In this document: piece by piece, positions 53,149 to 62,302 of the stretch
Layout: the number at the start of each line of letters is the position of its first letter
Position numbering within the stretch: the stretch's first letter is position 1
DNA from: Streptomyces sp. 840.1
GTDB taxonomy: Bacteria; Actinomycetota; Actinomycetes; Streptomycetales; Streptomycetaceae
Reading direction: 5' to 3'
Assembly (NCBI RefSeq): GCF_003751445.1
Contig: NZ_RJUU01000003.1
Span: 186,001 to 250,000 of the forward strand
DNA: 64,000 nt
The notes under the pieces: model-generated
What the model saw: only the letters and a program-made list of their open reading frames with translations
Database searches by the model: none
What the model was told of the DNA's origin: nothing
Translations under genes and position numbers: made by a program

Positions 53149-55269
53149 TCAGCCCGAGACGCTCGCGCGGCCGTTCTCGATGTGCCCCATCAGCCGACGC
53201 CGGAAGGCGTCGTCCCCGCCGACCGTGACGTCCAAGTCGTACCAGCCATGCGCGTCGGCAGCCGAGTGCACCATCGTGCGGCTGCGCCCCGGCTTGACCT
53301 TGACGGTCCTGGTCCAGTCGCTCAGATCCGCCTCGTCGACGTATCCCCGCGGCCGCACCGTGAAAGTGAGCGTCGTCCGGCCCGTGTTGCGCAGCGTGAG
53401 ATGCAGATCGCGCTCACGGGCGTCGATCCGCGACGCAACCTCGGCCGGAGCACCGTCCTTCGTGGACCCGGCGAACTCGCGGCGGAAGCCGTTCGGCCCT
53501 GTCACCGTGAACCGGTACGCCGCGCCGGTGACGGGCACCACCCACTGTGCCGTGCCCTTCACGTCCCGGTGCTGCGGCACGGGGAACTCGCCCGCGTACG
53601 GATACAACGCGAAGTGCGCCGACGAACGACCCGTGTTGCTGAGGGCCAGCCGCACCGCACCATCCACCACCTTCGCCTGCGCGTCCGGCTGGTACGGCAG
53701 TGCACGGGCCGGACGGGCCCCCCGCTCCTGCACGGGCATGTGCTGCACGAGTGGCGGCCTGGGCGACCAGCGGCCGCTGAACGGCGGGATTGCGCCCGGC
53801 TGCTCCACCTCGGGTCGCCGGCGTCCTCGCGAGAAGTCGAAAGCCGAGGTCAGGTCGCCGGTGACGGTGCGCCGCCAGTCGCCGATGTTCGGTTCCCTCA
53901 CCCCCGTCCAGCGCTCCAGGAAGCGGATCACAGAGGTGTGGTCGAAGACCTCGGAGCAGACGTAGCCGCCGATGGTCCATGGCGACACGACGAGCATCGG
54001 CACCCGCATGCCAAGGCCGGTGGGCTTGCCCTCCCACTGCTCCTCGGTCACCTCGGGCGAGGCGACCGGCGGCGGCACGTGGTCGAAGAAGCCGTCGTTC
54101 TCGTCGTAGTTGATGATGACGGCGGTGTGCCGCCACACGTCGGGGTGCTTGCCCAGCGCGTCCAGGACCTTGTAGACGATCGTCGCGCTGTGGATCGGCG
54201 AGGAGACGCTCGGGTGCTCCGAGTCGACGGCGGAAGGCACCAGATAGGAGACCTCGGGCAGGGTGCCGGCCGCCACGTCCTTGGCGAACTCGTCGGCCAG
54301 TGTTCCGGTCTCCACCCGGCGCAACGCCCTCTCGAAGAGGCGGCGTTCGGCCTTGTCCAGGGTGGCGACGCCCTCCTCCAGCAGGCCGAACAGCCGTTCC
54401 CGCCCGGCTGCGTCCGCGTCCCGCACGGCGGAGTAGAACGACTCCATGTACGTGTGCCCGCCGGTCTTCGCCAGCGCCTTGCGGGCGATGGCCTTGAAGG
54501 TGGCGAAGAACTCGATCTGGTTGTCGGTGAAGTTCTCCCACTCGGTGTACGTGCGCCAGCTGCGCCCGGCCTTCTCCAGTCGTTCCGCATAGGTGCCCCA
54601 GTCGTATCCGGGGTGGGTGCCCTCGTCGTACGCGTCATTCCCGACGGCCCGCTTGCCGTTCGGCTCGTTGCCTGTCTTCCCGCTCCACAGGTGGTTGCGG
54701 TTGGGGCTGGTCGAGGAGTGGATGGAGGAGTGGTAGGCGTCGCAGACCGTGAAGGTGTCGGCCAGCTCGTAGTGCAGGGGGATGTCACGGCGGTCGTAGT
54801 ACGCCATGGTGGCGGCCGTCTTCGTGGTCACCCAGCCGTTCATCCACCCGCCGGCCCACGCTTTGCCGCCGCCGCTCCAGGAGTGGTCGAGCGCACCGAT
54901 GTACTGGAGGTCCTTCTTCTGCGTCTCGGCGGCACCGCGCACCGGGAACGGCAGAACGGAGGCGCCCAGCGGTGCGGGCTGCTCGAAGACCGGCTTGCCG
55001 GAGGGCAGCTCGACGGCGTTGCGGTCACCGAAGCCGCGTACGCCCCGGAGCGTCCCGAAGTAGTGGTCGAAAGAACGGTTCTCCTGCATCAGGATCACCA
55101 CGTGCTTGATGGCTCCGAGCCCGTCACCGCCTCCGGGCCCGACCGAATGCGCAGGCTCGGCGGCTATCGCGGCCTGCAGCGAAGGCGGCAGCAGCGACCC
55201 CGCCGCCGCAGCGCCGAGCACACCACCGCCGAACGCGAAGAGCCGTCGCCGTGAAATGTCCGTGGTCAA
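53149..55269 (-). CDS. Tat-exported phosphocholine-specific phospholipase C
   Basis: 706 residues. TTG start with GGGAGG upstream. A strong twin-arginine signal (ISRRRLFAFGGGVLGAAAAG). The phosphoesterase domain begins IKHVVILMQENRSFDHYFG, then DAYHSSIHSSTSPNR, INYDENDGFFDHVPPP and VFDHTSVIRFLERW, the metal and active-site motifs of the PLC/acid phosphatase (PlcH/PlcN) family. Two C-terminal DUF756-type domains follow at about 505-590 and 600-690, as in bacterial phosphocholine-specific PLCs. It hydrolyses phosphatidylcholine or sphingomyelin outside the cell, likely to gain phosphate or lipid carbon. Confidence 0.9.
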   Translation of the reverse strand: MTTDISRRRLFAFGGGVLGAAAAGSLLPPSLQAAIAAEPAHSVGPGGGDGLGAIKHVVILMQENRSFDHYFGTLRGVRGFGDRNAVELPSGKPVFEQPAPLGASVLPFPVRGAAETQKKDLQYIGALDHSWSGGGKAWAGGWMNGWVTTKTAATMAYYDRRDIPLHYELADTFTVCDAYHSSIHSSTSPNRNHLWSGKTGNEPNGKRAVGNDAYDEGTHPGYDWGTYAERLEKAGRSWRTYTEWENFTDNQIEFFATFKAIARKALAKTGGHTYMESFYSAVRDADAAGRERLFGLLEEGVATLDKAERRLFERALRRVETGTLADEFAKDVAAGTLPEVSYLVPSAVDSEHPSVSSPIHSATIVYKVLDALGKHPDVWRHTAVIINYDENDGFFDHVPPPVASPEVTEEQWEGKPTGLGMRVPMLVVSPWTIGGYVCSEVFDHTSVIRFLERWTGVREPNIGDWRRTVTGDLTSAFDFSRGRRRPEVEQPGAIPPFSGRWSPRPPLVQHMPVQERGARPARALPYQPDAQAKVVDGAVRLALSNTGRSSAHFALYPYAGEFPVPQHRDVKGTAQWVVPVTGAAYRFTVTGPNGFRREFAGSTKDGAPAEVASRIDARERDLHLTLRNTGRTTLTFTVRPRGYVDEADLSDWTRTVKVKPGRSRTMVHSAADAHGWYDLDVTVGGDDAFRRRLMGHIENGRASVSG

Positions 55270-55305
55270 GTTGAGCCTCCCGAGTCCTGTCGTACAGCCG
55301 GGAAA

Positions 55306-55540
55306 CTAATCAAGCCGGGTGTCGCGGGGAAGGATTTCGTACGGCGTCGCGGTGAACCTCCAACAGGTCGTACGGGAAAGTCCAAGCGTCCAGCACGCAC
55401 CCCAGCAGATGATCGCCGCCTCTCCGCCGTCGTTCTCGCCGACGAGCACGTTCGTCCCGGCCGTGAACGACAGGTCCAGCGACGGGTCCGTCTCACCTTC
55501 GCTCCGGGTCGCCGTTTCCCAGGCGGAGCTGATGTCAGCG
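55306..55540 (-). pseudogene. Possible remnant of an OLD-family / RecF-like ATP-dependent nuclease
   Basis: One minus-strand frame ending with TAG at 55308-55306 contains LDLSFTAGTNVLVGENDGGE then AAII, which strongly recalls the N-terminus of OLD or SMC-like ATPases (LDLSFxPGTNVLVGENDAGK-type). The Walker A Lys is Glu here and the frame ends about 40 residues later, with no start codon in a sensible place. Only this stretch, about 60-75 codons, is recognisable. A decayed fragment is the simplest reading. The rest of 55270-55725 holds the MHS-gene leader and no other gene. Confidence 0.35.
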
Positions 55541-55725
55541 TGCCGACAGCCCCGTCCGGGCCCGCTGGAAGCGACGGACCCGGCTCCCGATCACGCCCCC
55601 GTAGCGCCCGCCCGCACACCGCCCACGCGAAGTATGGTGTCCCACCACATACGCCCCTGACCTGCCCCTTCCTACGGTGTGGCGACACGTCTCCGTCCCC
55701 GCCGACCGTTCCGGAAGTGGTACCG

Positions 55726-57135
55726 ATGACCTCCGCAGCAACCGCTCCCCCACCCGCCTCCAATCTCCGCCGCATCGTCGCCGCCAGCCTCATCGGCACG
55801 ACCATCGAGTGGTACGACTTCTTCCTCTACGGCTCAGCGGCCGCCCTCGTCTTCAACAAGCTGTTCTTCCCCGACTCCGACCCGCTCGTCGGAACCCTGC
55901 TGTCCTTCCTCACGTATGCCGTCGGGTTCGCCGCACGGCCGATCGGCGCGCTGGTCTTCGGGCACTACGGCGACCGGCTCGGGCGCAAGAAGCTGCTGGT
56001 GCTCAGCCTGTTGATGATGGGCGGCGCGACCTTCGCGATCGGGCTGCTGCCGACCCATGCCACCGTCGGGGCCGCGGCCCCGGTGCTGCTCACGGTGCTC
56101 CGGCTGGTGCAGGGGTTCGCCCTCGGCGGTGAGTGGGGCGGCGCCGTGCTGCTGGTGTCGGAGCACGGCGATGCGAGGCGGCGCGGTTTCTGGGCCTCGT
56201 GGCCGCAGACCGGGGCGCCCGCCGGGCAGTTGCTCGCCACCGGGGTGCTCTCCGCGCTCACCGCCGTGCTGTCGGACACGGCCTTCGAGTCCTGGGGCTG
56301 GCGCATCCCGTTCCTGCTCTCGGGTGTGCTGGTCGTCATCGGTCTGTGGATTCGTCTCTCCGTCGATGAATCGCCCCTGTTCAAGGCGGCGCTCGTACGG
56401 GCAGCTGAGCGCGAGGCCGCGGCCGGGGCGGCGGAGAGGATGCCTGTGGTGGCCGTCCTGCGGCACCATTGGCGCGATGTGCTGATCGCCATGGGCGCCA
56501 GGATGGCGGAGAACATCAGCTACTACGTCATCACGGCGTTCATCCTCGTCTACGCGACGACCTCGGCGGACCTCAGCAAGCAGACGGCTCTCAACGCCGT
56601 ACTCATCGCCTCGGCCGTCCACTTCGCCGTCATCCCGATGTGGGGCGCGCTCTCCGACCGGGTCGGCCGCAGGCCGGTCTACCTGTTCGGCGCGGTCGGG
56701 GTCGGGGTGTGGATGTTCCCCTTCTTCGCGCTGATCGACACCCGGAGCTTCGGGAGCCTGCTGCTCGCCGTCACGGTCGGACTGATCTTCCACGGGGCGA
56801 TGTACGCGCCGCAGGCGGCGTTCTTCTCCGAGATGTTCGCGACCCGGATGCGGTACTCGGGCGCTTCGATGGGCGCCCAGTTCTCGTCCGTCGCGGCCGG
56901 TGCCCCGGCCCCGCTCATCGCCACCGCCCTGCTCGCGGACTACGACAGCTCGACGCCCATCGCCCTGTACGTCATCGCCGCGGCGCTCATCACCGTACTG
57001 GCGGTCGTCTGCGCCGAGGAGACCCGGCACCGGGACCTCGCGGACGTGGAGCCGGACAGCGGCCGGGCGGCGCCCGCGGCGGTGGCCGCGGACGCCCGTT
57101 CGGTCAGCCGGAGGCCGGCCGAACCCGTGGAGTGA
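55726..57135 (+). CDS. MHS-family metabolite/H+ symporter
   Basis: 469 residues, 12 membrane segments. The MHS signatures are clear: RRIVAASLIGTTIEWYDFFL at the N-terminus, FGHYGDRLGRKKLLVLSLLM (motif A), RLVQGFALGGEWGGAVLLV and EHGDARRRGFWASWPQTGAP in TM5-6, and GALSDRVGRRPVYLFG in the second half. Relatives carry osmolytes or organic acids such as shikimate, ketoglutarate or citrate. The substrate is not readable. GGAAGTGG precedes the ATG at 55726. The 3' end overlaps the convergent peptidase gene by 32 bases. Confidence 0.9.
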   Translation: MTSAATAPPPASNLRRIVAASLIGTTIEWYDFFLYGSAAALVFNKLFFPDSDPLVGTLLSFLTYAVGFAARPIGALVFGHYGDRLGRKKLLVLSLLMMGGATFAIGLLPTHATVGAAAPVLLTVLRLVQGFALGGEWGGAVLLVSEHGDARRRGFWASWPQTGAPAGQLLATGVLSALTAVLSDTAFESWGWRIPFLLSGVLVVIGLWIRLSVDESPLFKAALVRAAEREAAAGAAERMPVVAVLRHHWRDVLIAMGARMAENISYYVITAFILVYATTSADLSKQTALNAVLIASAVHFAVIPMWGALSDRVGRRPVYLFGAVGVGVWMFPFFALIDTRSFGSLLLAVTVGLIFHGAMYAPQAAFFSEMFATRMRYSGASMGAQFSSVAAGAPAPLIATALLADYDSSTPIALYVIAAALITVLAVVCAEETRHRDLADVEPDSGRAAPAAVAADARSVSRRPAEPVE

Positions 57136-59128
57136 GGTGCTGCCACAGGAAGGTGTGCATCAGCGCGTTGTTGTGGGCGGCCTGCTCGTTGTCGCCGGCG
57201 CCCGCGTGGCCGCCGCCGGTGTTCTCGTGGAGCAGGACGCGGTGGCCCAGTTCCCGCAGCCGCGCCGCCGCCTTGCGGGCGTGGCCGGGGTGGACCCGGT
57301 CGTCGCGGGTCGAGGTCGTCAGGAGCACCGGCGGGTAGTCCTGATCCGCGCCGAGCCGGTGGTACGGGGACAGCGTGCGCAGGTGGGGGCGGTCTCCCTC
57401 GTCGTCCGGGTCGCCGTACTCGGCGATCCACGACGCGCCGGCGAGCAGCTCGTGGAAGCGGAGCATGTCCAGGAGCGGTACCTGGGCGACGATCGCGCCG
57501 AACAGCTGCGGGTAGCGGGTGAGCATCGCGCCCATGAGCAGGCCGCCGTTGCTGCCCCCCGCCGCGCCCAGCATGGCCGGGGTGGTGATGCCCCGGGCGA
57601 CGAGGTCCTCGGCGACCGCCGCGAAGTCCTCGAAGGCCCGTGGCCGCTGCGCGCCGAGCGCCGCCCGGTGCCAGCGCGGTCCGTACTCGCCGCCGCCCCG
57701 GATGTTCGCGATCACGTAGGTGCCGCCGCGCTCCAGCCAGGCACGGCCGGTGGAGGCCGCGTAGTACGGGGTGAGGGAGACCTCGAAGCCCCCGTACCCG
57801 TAGAGCAGGGCGGGCCCGGGGGCGGAGCGGTCGGGGCCGATCACGAAGTACGGCACCCGCGTACCGTCCTGGGAGGTCGCGAAGTGCTGCTGCGCGGAGA
57901 GGCCCGCCGTGTCGAAGCGGGCCGGGGCCTGCTTGAGGATCTCCGATCCGGCGCCGATCTCCCCGTGGTAGAGGGTGGACGGCTGCAGGAATCCCGACAC
58001 GTCCAGGAAGTACTCGTCGGAGACGTCCGGGTCGGTGTCGACGACGCTGACGGCGGACAGCGCCGGGACGTCCGCGAGCGGGCTGCGGGTCCAGCCGCCG
58101 GGGCCCGGGGTCAGCACCTCTATACGGGTGCTGACGTCGCGCATCGTCTCCAGGATCAGGTGGTGCCGGGTCCAGGAGTGGCCGGCCAGGGCCGTCCGTT
58201 CGTCCGGGGTGAACAGCACCTGCGCGGTGCGGTCGCCCGAGAGGAAGGCGTCGAAGCCGAACGCGAGCAGGGAGCCCGCCGGGTGCCCGAGCCAGGCGGA
58301 TTTCGGGCTCACGATCAGATACTCGCGGTGGGCGTAGGCGTCGGCGTCGTCCGGAACGTCGATCCTGACGAGTGTGCCGTCGGCGGCCAGGAGGTGCGTC
58401 TCGCTGTGGTGGAAGTCCAGCGCCCGGTGGACGAAGTCGCGTTCGAAGCCGGGGGTGCTGTCGTGCCGGCCGCCGGCCGCGACGTCCTGTGTCCGGGCCT
58501 CGAACACCTCGACGGCGTCCTCGACGGGTGTGCCGCGCCGCCATCTGCGTACCGTGCGCGGGTAGCCGGAGTCGGTCAGTGAGCCGGGACCGAAGTCAGT
58601 GCCGATGAAGACGGTGTCGGCGTCGATCCACCCGATCCGCGTCTTCGCCTCCGCCACCCGGAAGCCGTCCTCGACGAAGGTCCGGGTGGCGAGGTCGAAC
58701 TCGCGGATCACGACGGCGTCACCGCCGTCGCGCGACAGGGACACCAGGGCGCGGTCGTACTCGGGGTGCCGGACCCGTGCACCGGCCCACACCCACTTCT
58801 CGTCCTCCGCGGCGGCGAGCGCGTCGATGTCGAGGACGGCCTCCCACTCGGGGTCGTCCTTGCGGTACTGCTCCATCGTCGTACGCCGCCAGAGGCCGCG
58901 CACGTGCCCGGCGTCGCGCCAGAAGTTGTAGAGGTGCTCTCCGCGCCGGACGGTGTACGGGATGCGGTCCGAGGCGTCCAGCACCTCGCGCAGCCCCTTC
59001 TTCAGGGAGGCGAACCCGGCGTCGGTGGCCAGAGCGGCCGCCGTCTCGGCGTTCCGTTCGGCCACCCACGCGAGCGCGGCCTCACCCTCGATGTCTTCCA
59101 GCCACAGGTACGGGTCGTTTTCGATCAC
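57104..59128 (-). CDS. S9A prolyl oligopeptidase
   Basis: 674 residues. N-terminal seven-bladed propeller (DPYLWLEDIEGEAALAWVAERN is its usual opening, cited by the first residues), then an alpha/beta hydrolase domain: PALLYGYGGFEVSLTPYY, YVIANIRGGGEYGPRWHRAAL, nucleophile Ser526 in GGSNGGLLMGAM, Asp in RDDRVHPGHA and His in GGGHAGAG. No signal peptide, so cytoplasmic. It cleaves short peptides after proline. The GTG at 59128 is seven bases after CACAAT, suggesting a leaderless transcript; this start also matches the family N-terminus. Confidence 0.9.
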   Translation of the reverse strand: MIENDPYLWLEDIEGEAALAWVAERNAETAAALATDAGFASLKKGLREVLDASDRIPYTVRRGEHLYNFWRDAGHVRGLWRRTTMEQYRKDDPEWEAVLDIDALAAAEDEKWVWAGARVRHPEYDRALVSLSRDGGDAVVIREFDLATRTFVEDGFRVAEAKTRIGWIDADTVFIGTDFGPGSLTDSGYPRTVRRWRRGTPVEDAVEVFEARTQDVAAGGRHDSTPGFERDFVHRALDFHHSETHLLAADGTLVRIDVPDDADAYAHREYLIVSPKSAWLGHPAGSLLAFGFDAFLSGDRTAQVLFTPDERTALAGHSWTRHHLILETMRDVSTRIEVLTPGPGGWTRSPLADVPALSAVSVVDTDPDVSDEYFLDVSGFLQPSTLYHGEIGAGSEILKQAPARFDTAGLSAQQHFATSQDGTRVPYFVIGPDRSAPGPALLYGYGGFEVSLTPYYAASTGRAWLERGGTYVIANIRGGGEYGPRWHRAALGAQRPRAFEDFAAVAEDLVARGITTPAMLGAAGGSNGGLLMGAMLTRYPQLFGAIVAQVPLLDMLRFHELLAGASWIAEYGDPDDEGDRPHLRTLSPYHRLGADQDYPPVLLTTSTRDDRVHPGHARKAAARLRELGHRVLLHENTGGGHAGAGDNEQAAHNNALMHTFLWQHLTPRVRPASG

Positions 59129-59188
59129 ACCCCGAATTGTGCAGGCCCGGGACGCGCGGCGGGACCACATCCCCCGATGCCCGGCGGA

Positions 59189-60403
59189 TCACCAGTCGTG
59201 GACGGTCCCGTCGTGGAGCCGGTTGACCGGAAGGTACGCCTGGGCGTACGGGTGGGCGGCCGCCAGCTCCTCGTCCAGCTCGACCCCGATGCCGGGGGCC
59301 TCGCCCGGGTGCAGGTACCCGTCCGTGAAGGTGTAGGAGTGCCGGAACACCTCGTGGGTGCGGGCGGTGTGGCCCGAGTACTCCTGGATGCCGAAGTTGT
59401 GGACGGCCAGGTCGAGGTGGACGGCGGCGGCCATGCCGACCGGGGAGATGTCCTCCGGCCCGTGCACGGCGCTCCGGATCTGGTACTGGGCGGCGAAGTC
59501 GAAGAGCTTGCGCAGCGGTGTGACACCGCCGAAGTGGGTGACGGCGGACCGCACGTAGTCGATCAGCTGCTCGGTGATCAGTGACTGGTAGTCGTGGACC
59601 GTGTTGAAGACCTCGCCGATGGCCAGTGGCGTGGTGGTGCTGCGGCGCACCAGGCGCAGCGCCTCCTGGTTCTCGGCGGGGGTGCAGTCCTCCAGCCAGA
59701 ACGGCCGGTAGGGCTCCAGGTCCTTGCCGAGCCGGGCGGCCTGGACCGGGGTGAGCCGGTGGTGGGCGTCGTGCAGGAGCGGCAGTTCGGCGCCGAACTC
59801 GGCGCGTACCGCGTCGAAGACGGCGGGCATGTGGCGGAGGTACGCCTCGGTGTCCCAGTCCTCCACCAGGGGGCGCGCCTGCTGGTGGAGGATCTGGGCG
59901 CCGTCGCCGTCGGTGTCGGACACCCCGTAGACGGCCTTGAGGCCGGGTATGCCGGACTGGATGCGGACGGCGGGGTAGCCCTCGGCGAGCCTGGCCCGTA
60001 CGGAGTCGAGGAGTTCGGGGATGTCCCGGCCGTTGGCGTGGCCGTAGGTGCGGACGCGTTCGCGGCTGGCGCCGCCGAGCAGCTGGTAGAGCGGGAGCCC
60101 CGCGGCCTTGGCCTTGATGTCCCACAGCGCGACGTCGACGGCTGCGATGGCGGCCATCGTCACCGGTCCCCGCCGCCAGTACGCGCCCCGGTACAGGGAC
60201 TGCCAGGTGTCCTCGATCCGGTGCGGGTCGAGGCCTGTGAGCAGGGGTACGACGTGGTCGGTGAGGTAGCTGACGACGGCGAGTTCCCTGCCGTTCAAGG
60301 TGGCGTCCCCGAGGCCGGTGAGCCCCTCGTCGGTCGTCAGCTTCAGGGTGACGAAGTTGCGGCCGGGGCTGGTGACGACGACCTTGGCGTCGACGATCTT
60401 CAT
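59189..60403 (-). CDS. Mannonate/galactonate dehydratase-type enolase-superfamily enzyme
   Basis: 404 residues. [20 protein letters not shown] opens the capping domain. Catalytic and metal-site segments include [69 protein letters not shown] and [16 protein letters not shown]. This is the ManD/RspA subgroup pattern, enzymes that dehydrate D-mannonate or related sugar acids to a 2-keto-3-deoxy product using Mg2+. Last gene of the sugar-acid ABC operon, 60 bases after the permease. Confidence 0.85.
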   Translation of the reverse strand: MKIVDAKVVVTSPGRNFVTLKLTTDEGLTGLGDATLNGRELAVVSYLTDHVVPLLTGLDPHRIEDTWQSLYRGAYWRRGPVTMAAIAAVDVALWDIKAKAAGLPLYQLLGGASRERVRTYGHANGRDIPELLDSVRARLAEGYPAVRIQSGIPGLKAVYGVSDTDGDGAQILHQQARPLVEDWDTEAYLRHMPAVFDAVRAEFGAELPLLHDAHHRLTPVQAARLGKDLEPYRPFWLEDCTPAENQEALRLVRRSTTTPLAIGEVFNTVHDYQSLITEQLIDYVRSAVTHFGGVTPLRKLFDFAAQYQIRSAVHGPEDISPVGMAAAVHLDLAVHNFGIQEYSGHTARTHEVFRHSYTFTDGYLHPGEAPGIGVELDEELAAAHPYAQAYLPVNRLHDGTVHDW

Positions 60404-60467
60404 GCGTGTGTTCTCTTTCCGGATGTCGGAGGGCGTGCGGGTCGGCCCTGGGCCGGGCGGTGGGCTC

Positions 60468-61343
60468 TCAGCCCTTGGTGGCGCCGGAGGTCAGCCCGGC
60501 GACCAGGTATTTCTGTCCGAGGACGGCGGCCAGTACGACGGGCACGGTGATGAGGGTGGCGGCCGCCATCAGCCCGCCCCAGTCGGTGCTCGCGTAGGAG
60601 ATGAAGTTGAACAGCGTCACCGGCACGGTCTGGGTGCGGTCGTCGGCGAAGACCAGCGCGAACATGAAGTTGTTCCAGCTGAAGACGAAGGCCAGCAGCG
60701 AGGCGGTCGCGGTGCCCGGCGCCGCGAGCGGCAGCGAGATGCGCCAGAAGGCGCCGAAGGCGCTCAGTCCGTCGGTGCGGGCGGCTTCCTCCAGTTCGAC
60801 CGGCAGCCCGGCGAAGAAACTGATCATGATCCACATGATCAGCGGGACGGAGACGAACATGTGGCTCAGCACCAGCACGGTGTAGGAGCCGACGAGTCCC
60901 ATCCGGGCGAACAGGTAGTACCAGGGGACGAGGAGCGAGATCGCCGGGACGATGCGCGCGACGAGGATCAGGGAGCCGGTGCGGTGCATGTTGAACCGGC
61001 CCACCGCCCAGGCCGCCGGTACGGCGATGACGGCGGAGAGGACCGTCGACACCACCCCGACCAGCAGTGAGTTGCCCATCGACCGGACGATCTGGCCGGC
61101 TTCCACGATGCTGCGGAAGTTGTCCAGGGTGGGCCTGAACCACAGCCCGACGGACGGGTCGGTGACCTGCACGTTGGTTTTGAAGGCGGCGGCGAACATC
61201 CACACGAGGGGCAGCGCGAAGACGAGCGTGACGATCGTGATGGCGGTGCCGCGCAGCCACGCCCCGCCCCGGCGCCTGCGGGCCCGCGGAGCGGTGTGCG
61301 GGGCGCCGGAGGGCCGGGTGGCGCGGGAGACGGTGGCACTCAT
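60468..61343 (-). CDS. Carbohydrate ABC transporter permease (MalG-like)
   Basis: 291 residues, six membrane segments. The EAA loop is [27 protein letters not shown], the contact site for the ATPase. [30 protein letters not shown] and TSGATKG ending are typical of MalG-type permeases. Starts with an ATG overlapping the upstream permease's stop (ATGA). No ATPase is encoded here; streptomycetes usually share MsiK. Confidence 0.9.
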   Translation of the reverse strand: MSATVSRATRPSGAPHTAPRARRRRGGAWLRGTAITIVTLVFALPLVWMFAAAFKTNVQVTDPSVGLWFRPTLDNFRSIVEAGQIVRSMGNSLLVGVVSTVLSAVIAVPAAWAVGRFNMHRTGSLILVARIVPAISLLVPWYYLFARMGLVGSYTVLVLSHMFVSVPLIMWIMISFFAGLPVELEEAARTDGLSAFGAFWRISLPLAAPGTATASLLAFVFSWNNFMFALVFADDRTQTVPVTLFNFISYASTDWGGLMAAATLITVPVVLAAVLGQKYLVAGLTSGATKG

Positions 61344-62302
61344 GCGTTCTTCCTTCCGCCACGGCGGCGCAGCAGGACCACGACGCCGATGATGAAGAGC
61401 GTGAACAGGACCAGGACGGCGGCAGCGAGCCCGTACTCCTGGTAGTCGAAGGTCAGCCCGTAGGCGTAGACGTTGAGGGTTTCCACCTCGAAGTCCGATC
61501 CGCCGCCGGCGCCCTTGGTGGCGTAGAGGATGTCGAATGTCTTCAGCGCGTCGACGGCGCGCAGTACGAGGGCGGTGGCGAGCGTGGGCCCGAGCATCGG
61601 GAGGATGACGTGGCGGAACCGCTGCCAGCCATTGGCTCCGTCGACCAGCGCGGCCTCCTCGGGTTCCTCGGGCAGTGTGGTGAGCCCTGCGAGCAGCAGC
61701 AGCGTCATCATCGGCGTCCACTGCCATACGTCGATGAGCATCAGCGTCGGCAGCGACTGGCTGACGGAGCCGAGGAACTCCTGCCGGGGCAGGCCGACGG
61801 CGGCGAGCAGGTGGTTGGCGATCCCGTTGGTGGGATCCAGGATCAGCAGCCACAGGATGCCGATCGCGACCGGTGTGGCGAGCAGCGGGATGATCAGGAC
61901 GGTGCGCACCCAGCGCATTCCCCGGAACGGCTTGCGCATCAGCATGGCCAGGGCGAGCCCGAGCACCGTCTCCAGGACCACGGCGCCGACGGTGAAGACC
62001 AGGGTGCGGCGGGCGGCCGGCCAGAACCTGCGGGTGTCCTCCAGTGCGTCGGCGAAGTTGCGCAGGCCGATGTGGCTCTTGCCCGCGTTCACGGCGCCGA
62101 AGGCGTCGGTGAGGCTGAGGTCGAGGGTGAAGGCCAGCGGGAAGACGATCATCAGGCCGACGAAGAGCAGTGCCGGGGCGAGCATCATCCACTTCAGCCG
62201 CCGGTTGGCCTGGTCGAAGGTGCGGGGCCGGCGTGCGCGGGGCGCCGTCGTCTGCGGCGGGCGGGGGGTGGCGCGGGCCGCGGAGACCTCGGTGGTGGAC
62301 AT
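61340..62302 (-). CDS. Carbohydrate ABC transporter permease (MalF-like)
   Basis: 320 residues, six membrane segments, first near 38-60 (WMMLAPALLFVGLMIVFPLA). EAA loop: PEEPEEAALVDGANGWQRFRHVILPML. Basic, unstructured N-terminus of about 35 residues. Its ATG overlaps the stop of the binding-protein gene by one base (TGATG), and its stop overlaps the next ATG, so all three are co-translated. Confidence 0.9.
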   Translation of the reverse strand: MSTTEVSAARATPRPPQTTAPRARRPRTFDQANRRLKWMMLAPALLFVGLMIVFPLAFTLDLSLTDAFGAVNAGKSHIGLRNFADALEDTRRFWPAARRTLVFTVGAVVLETVLGLALAMLMRKPFRGMRWVRTVLIIPLLATPVAIGILWLLILDPTNGIANHLLAAVGLPRQEFLGSVSQSLPTLMLIDVWQWTPMMTLLLLAGLTTLPEEPEEAALVDGANGWQRFRHVILPMLGPTLATALVLRAVDALKTFDILYATKGAGGGSDFEVETLNVYAYGLTFDYQEYGLAAAVLVLFTLFIIGVVVLLRRRGGRKNA

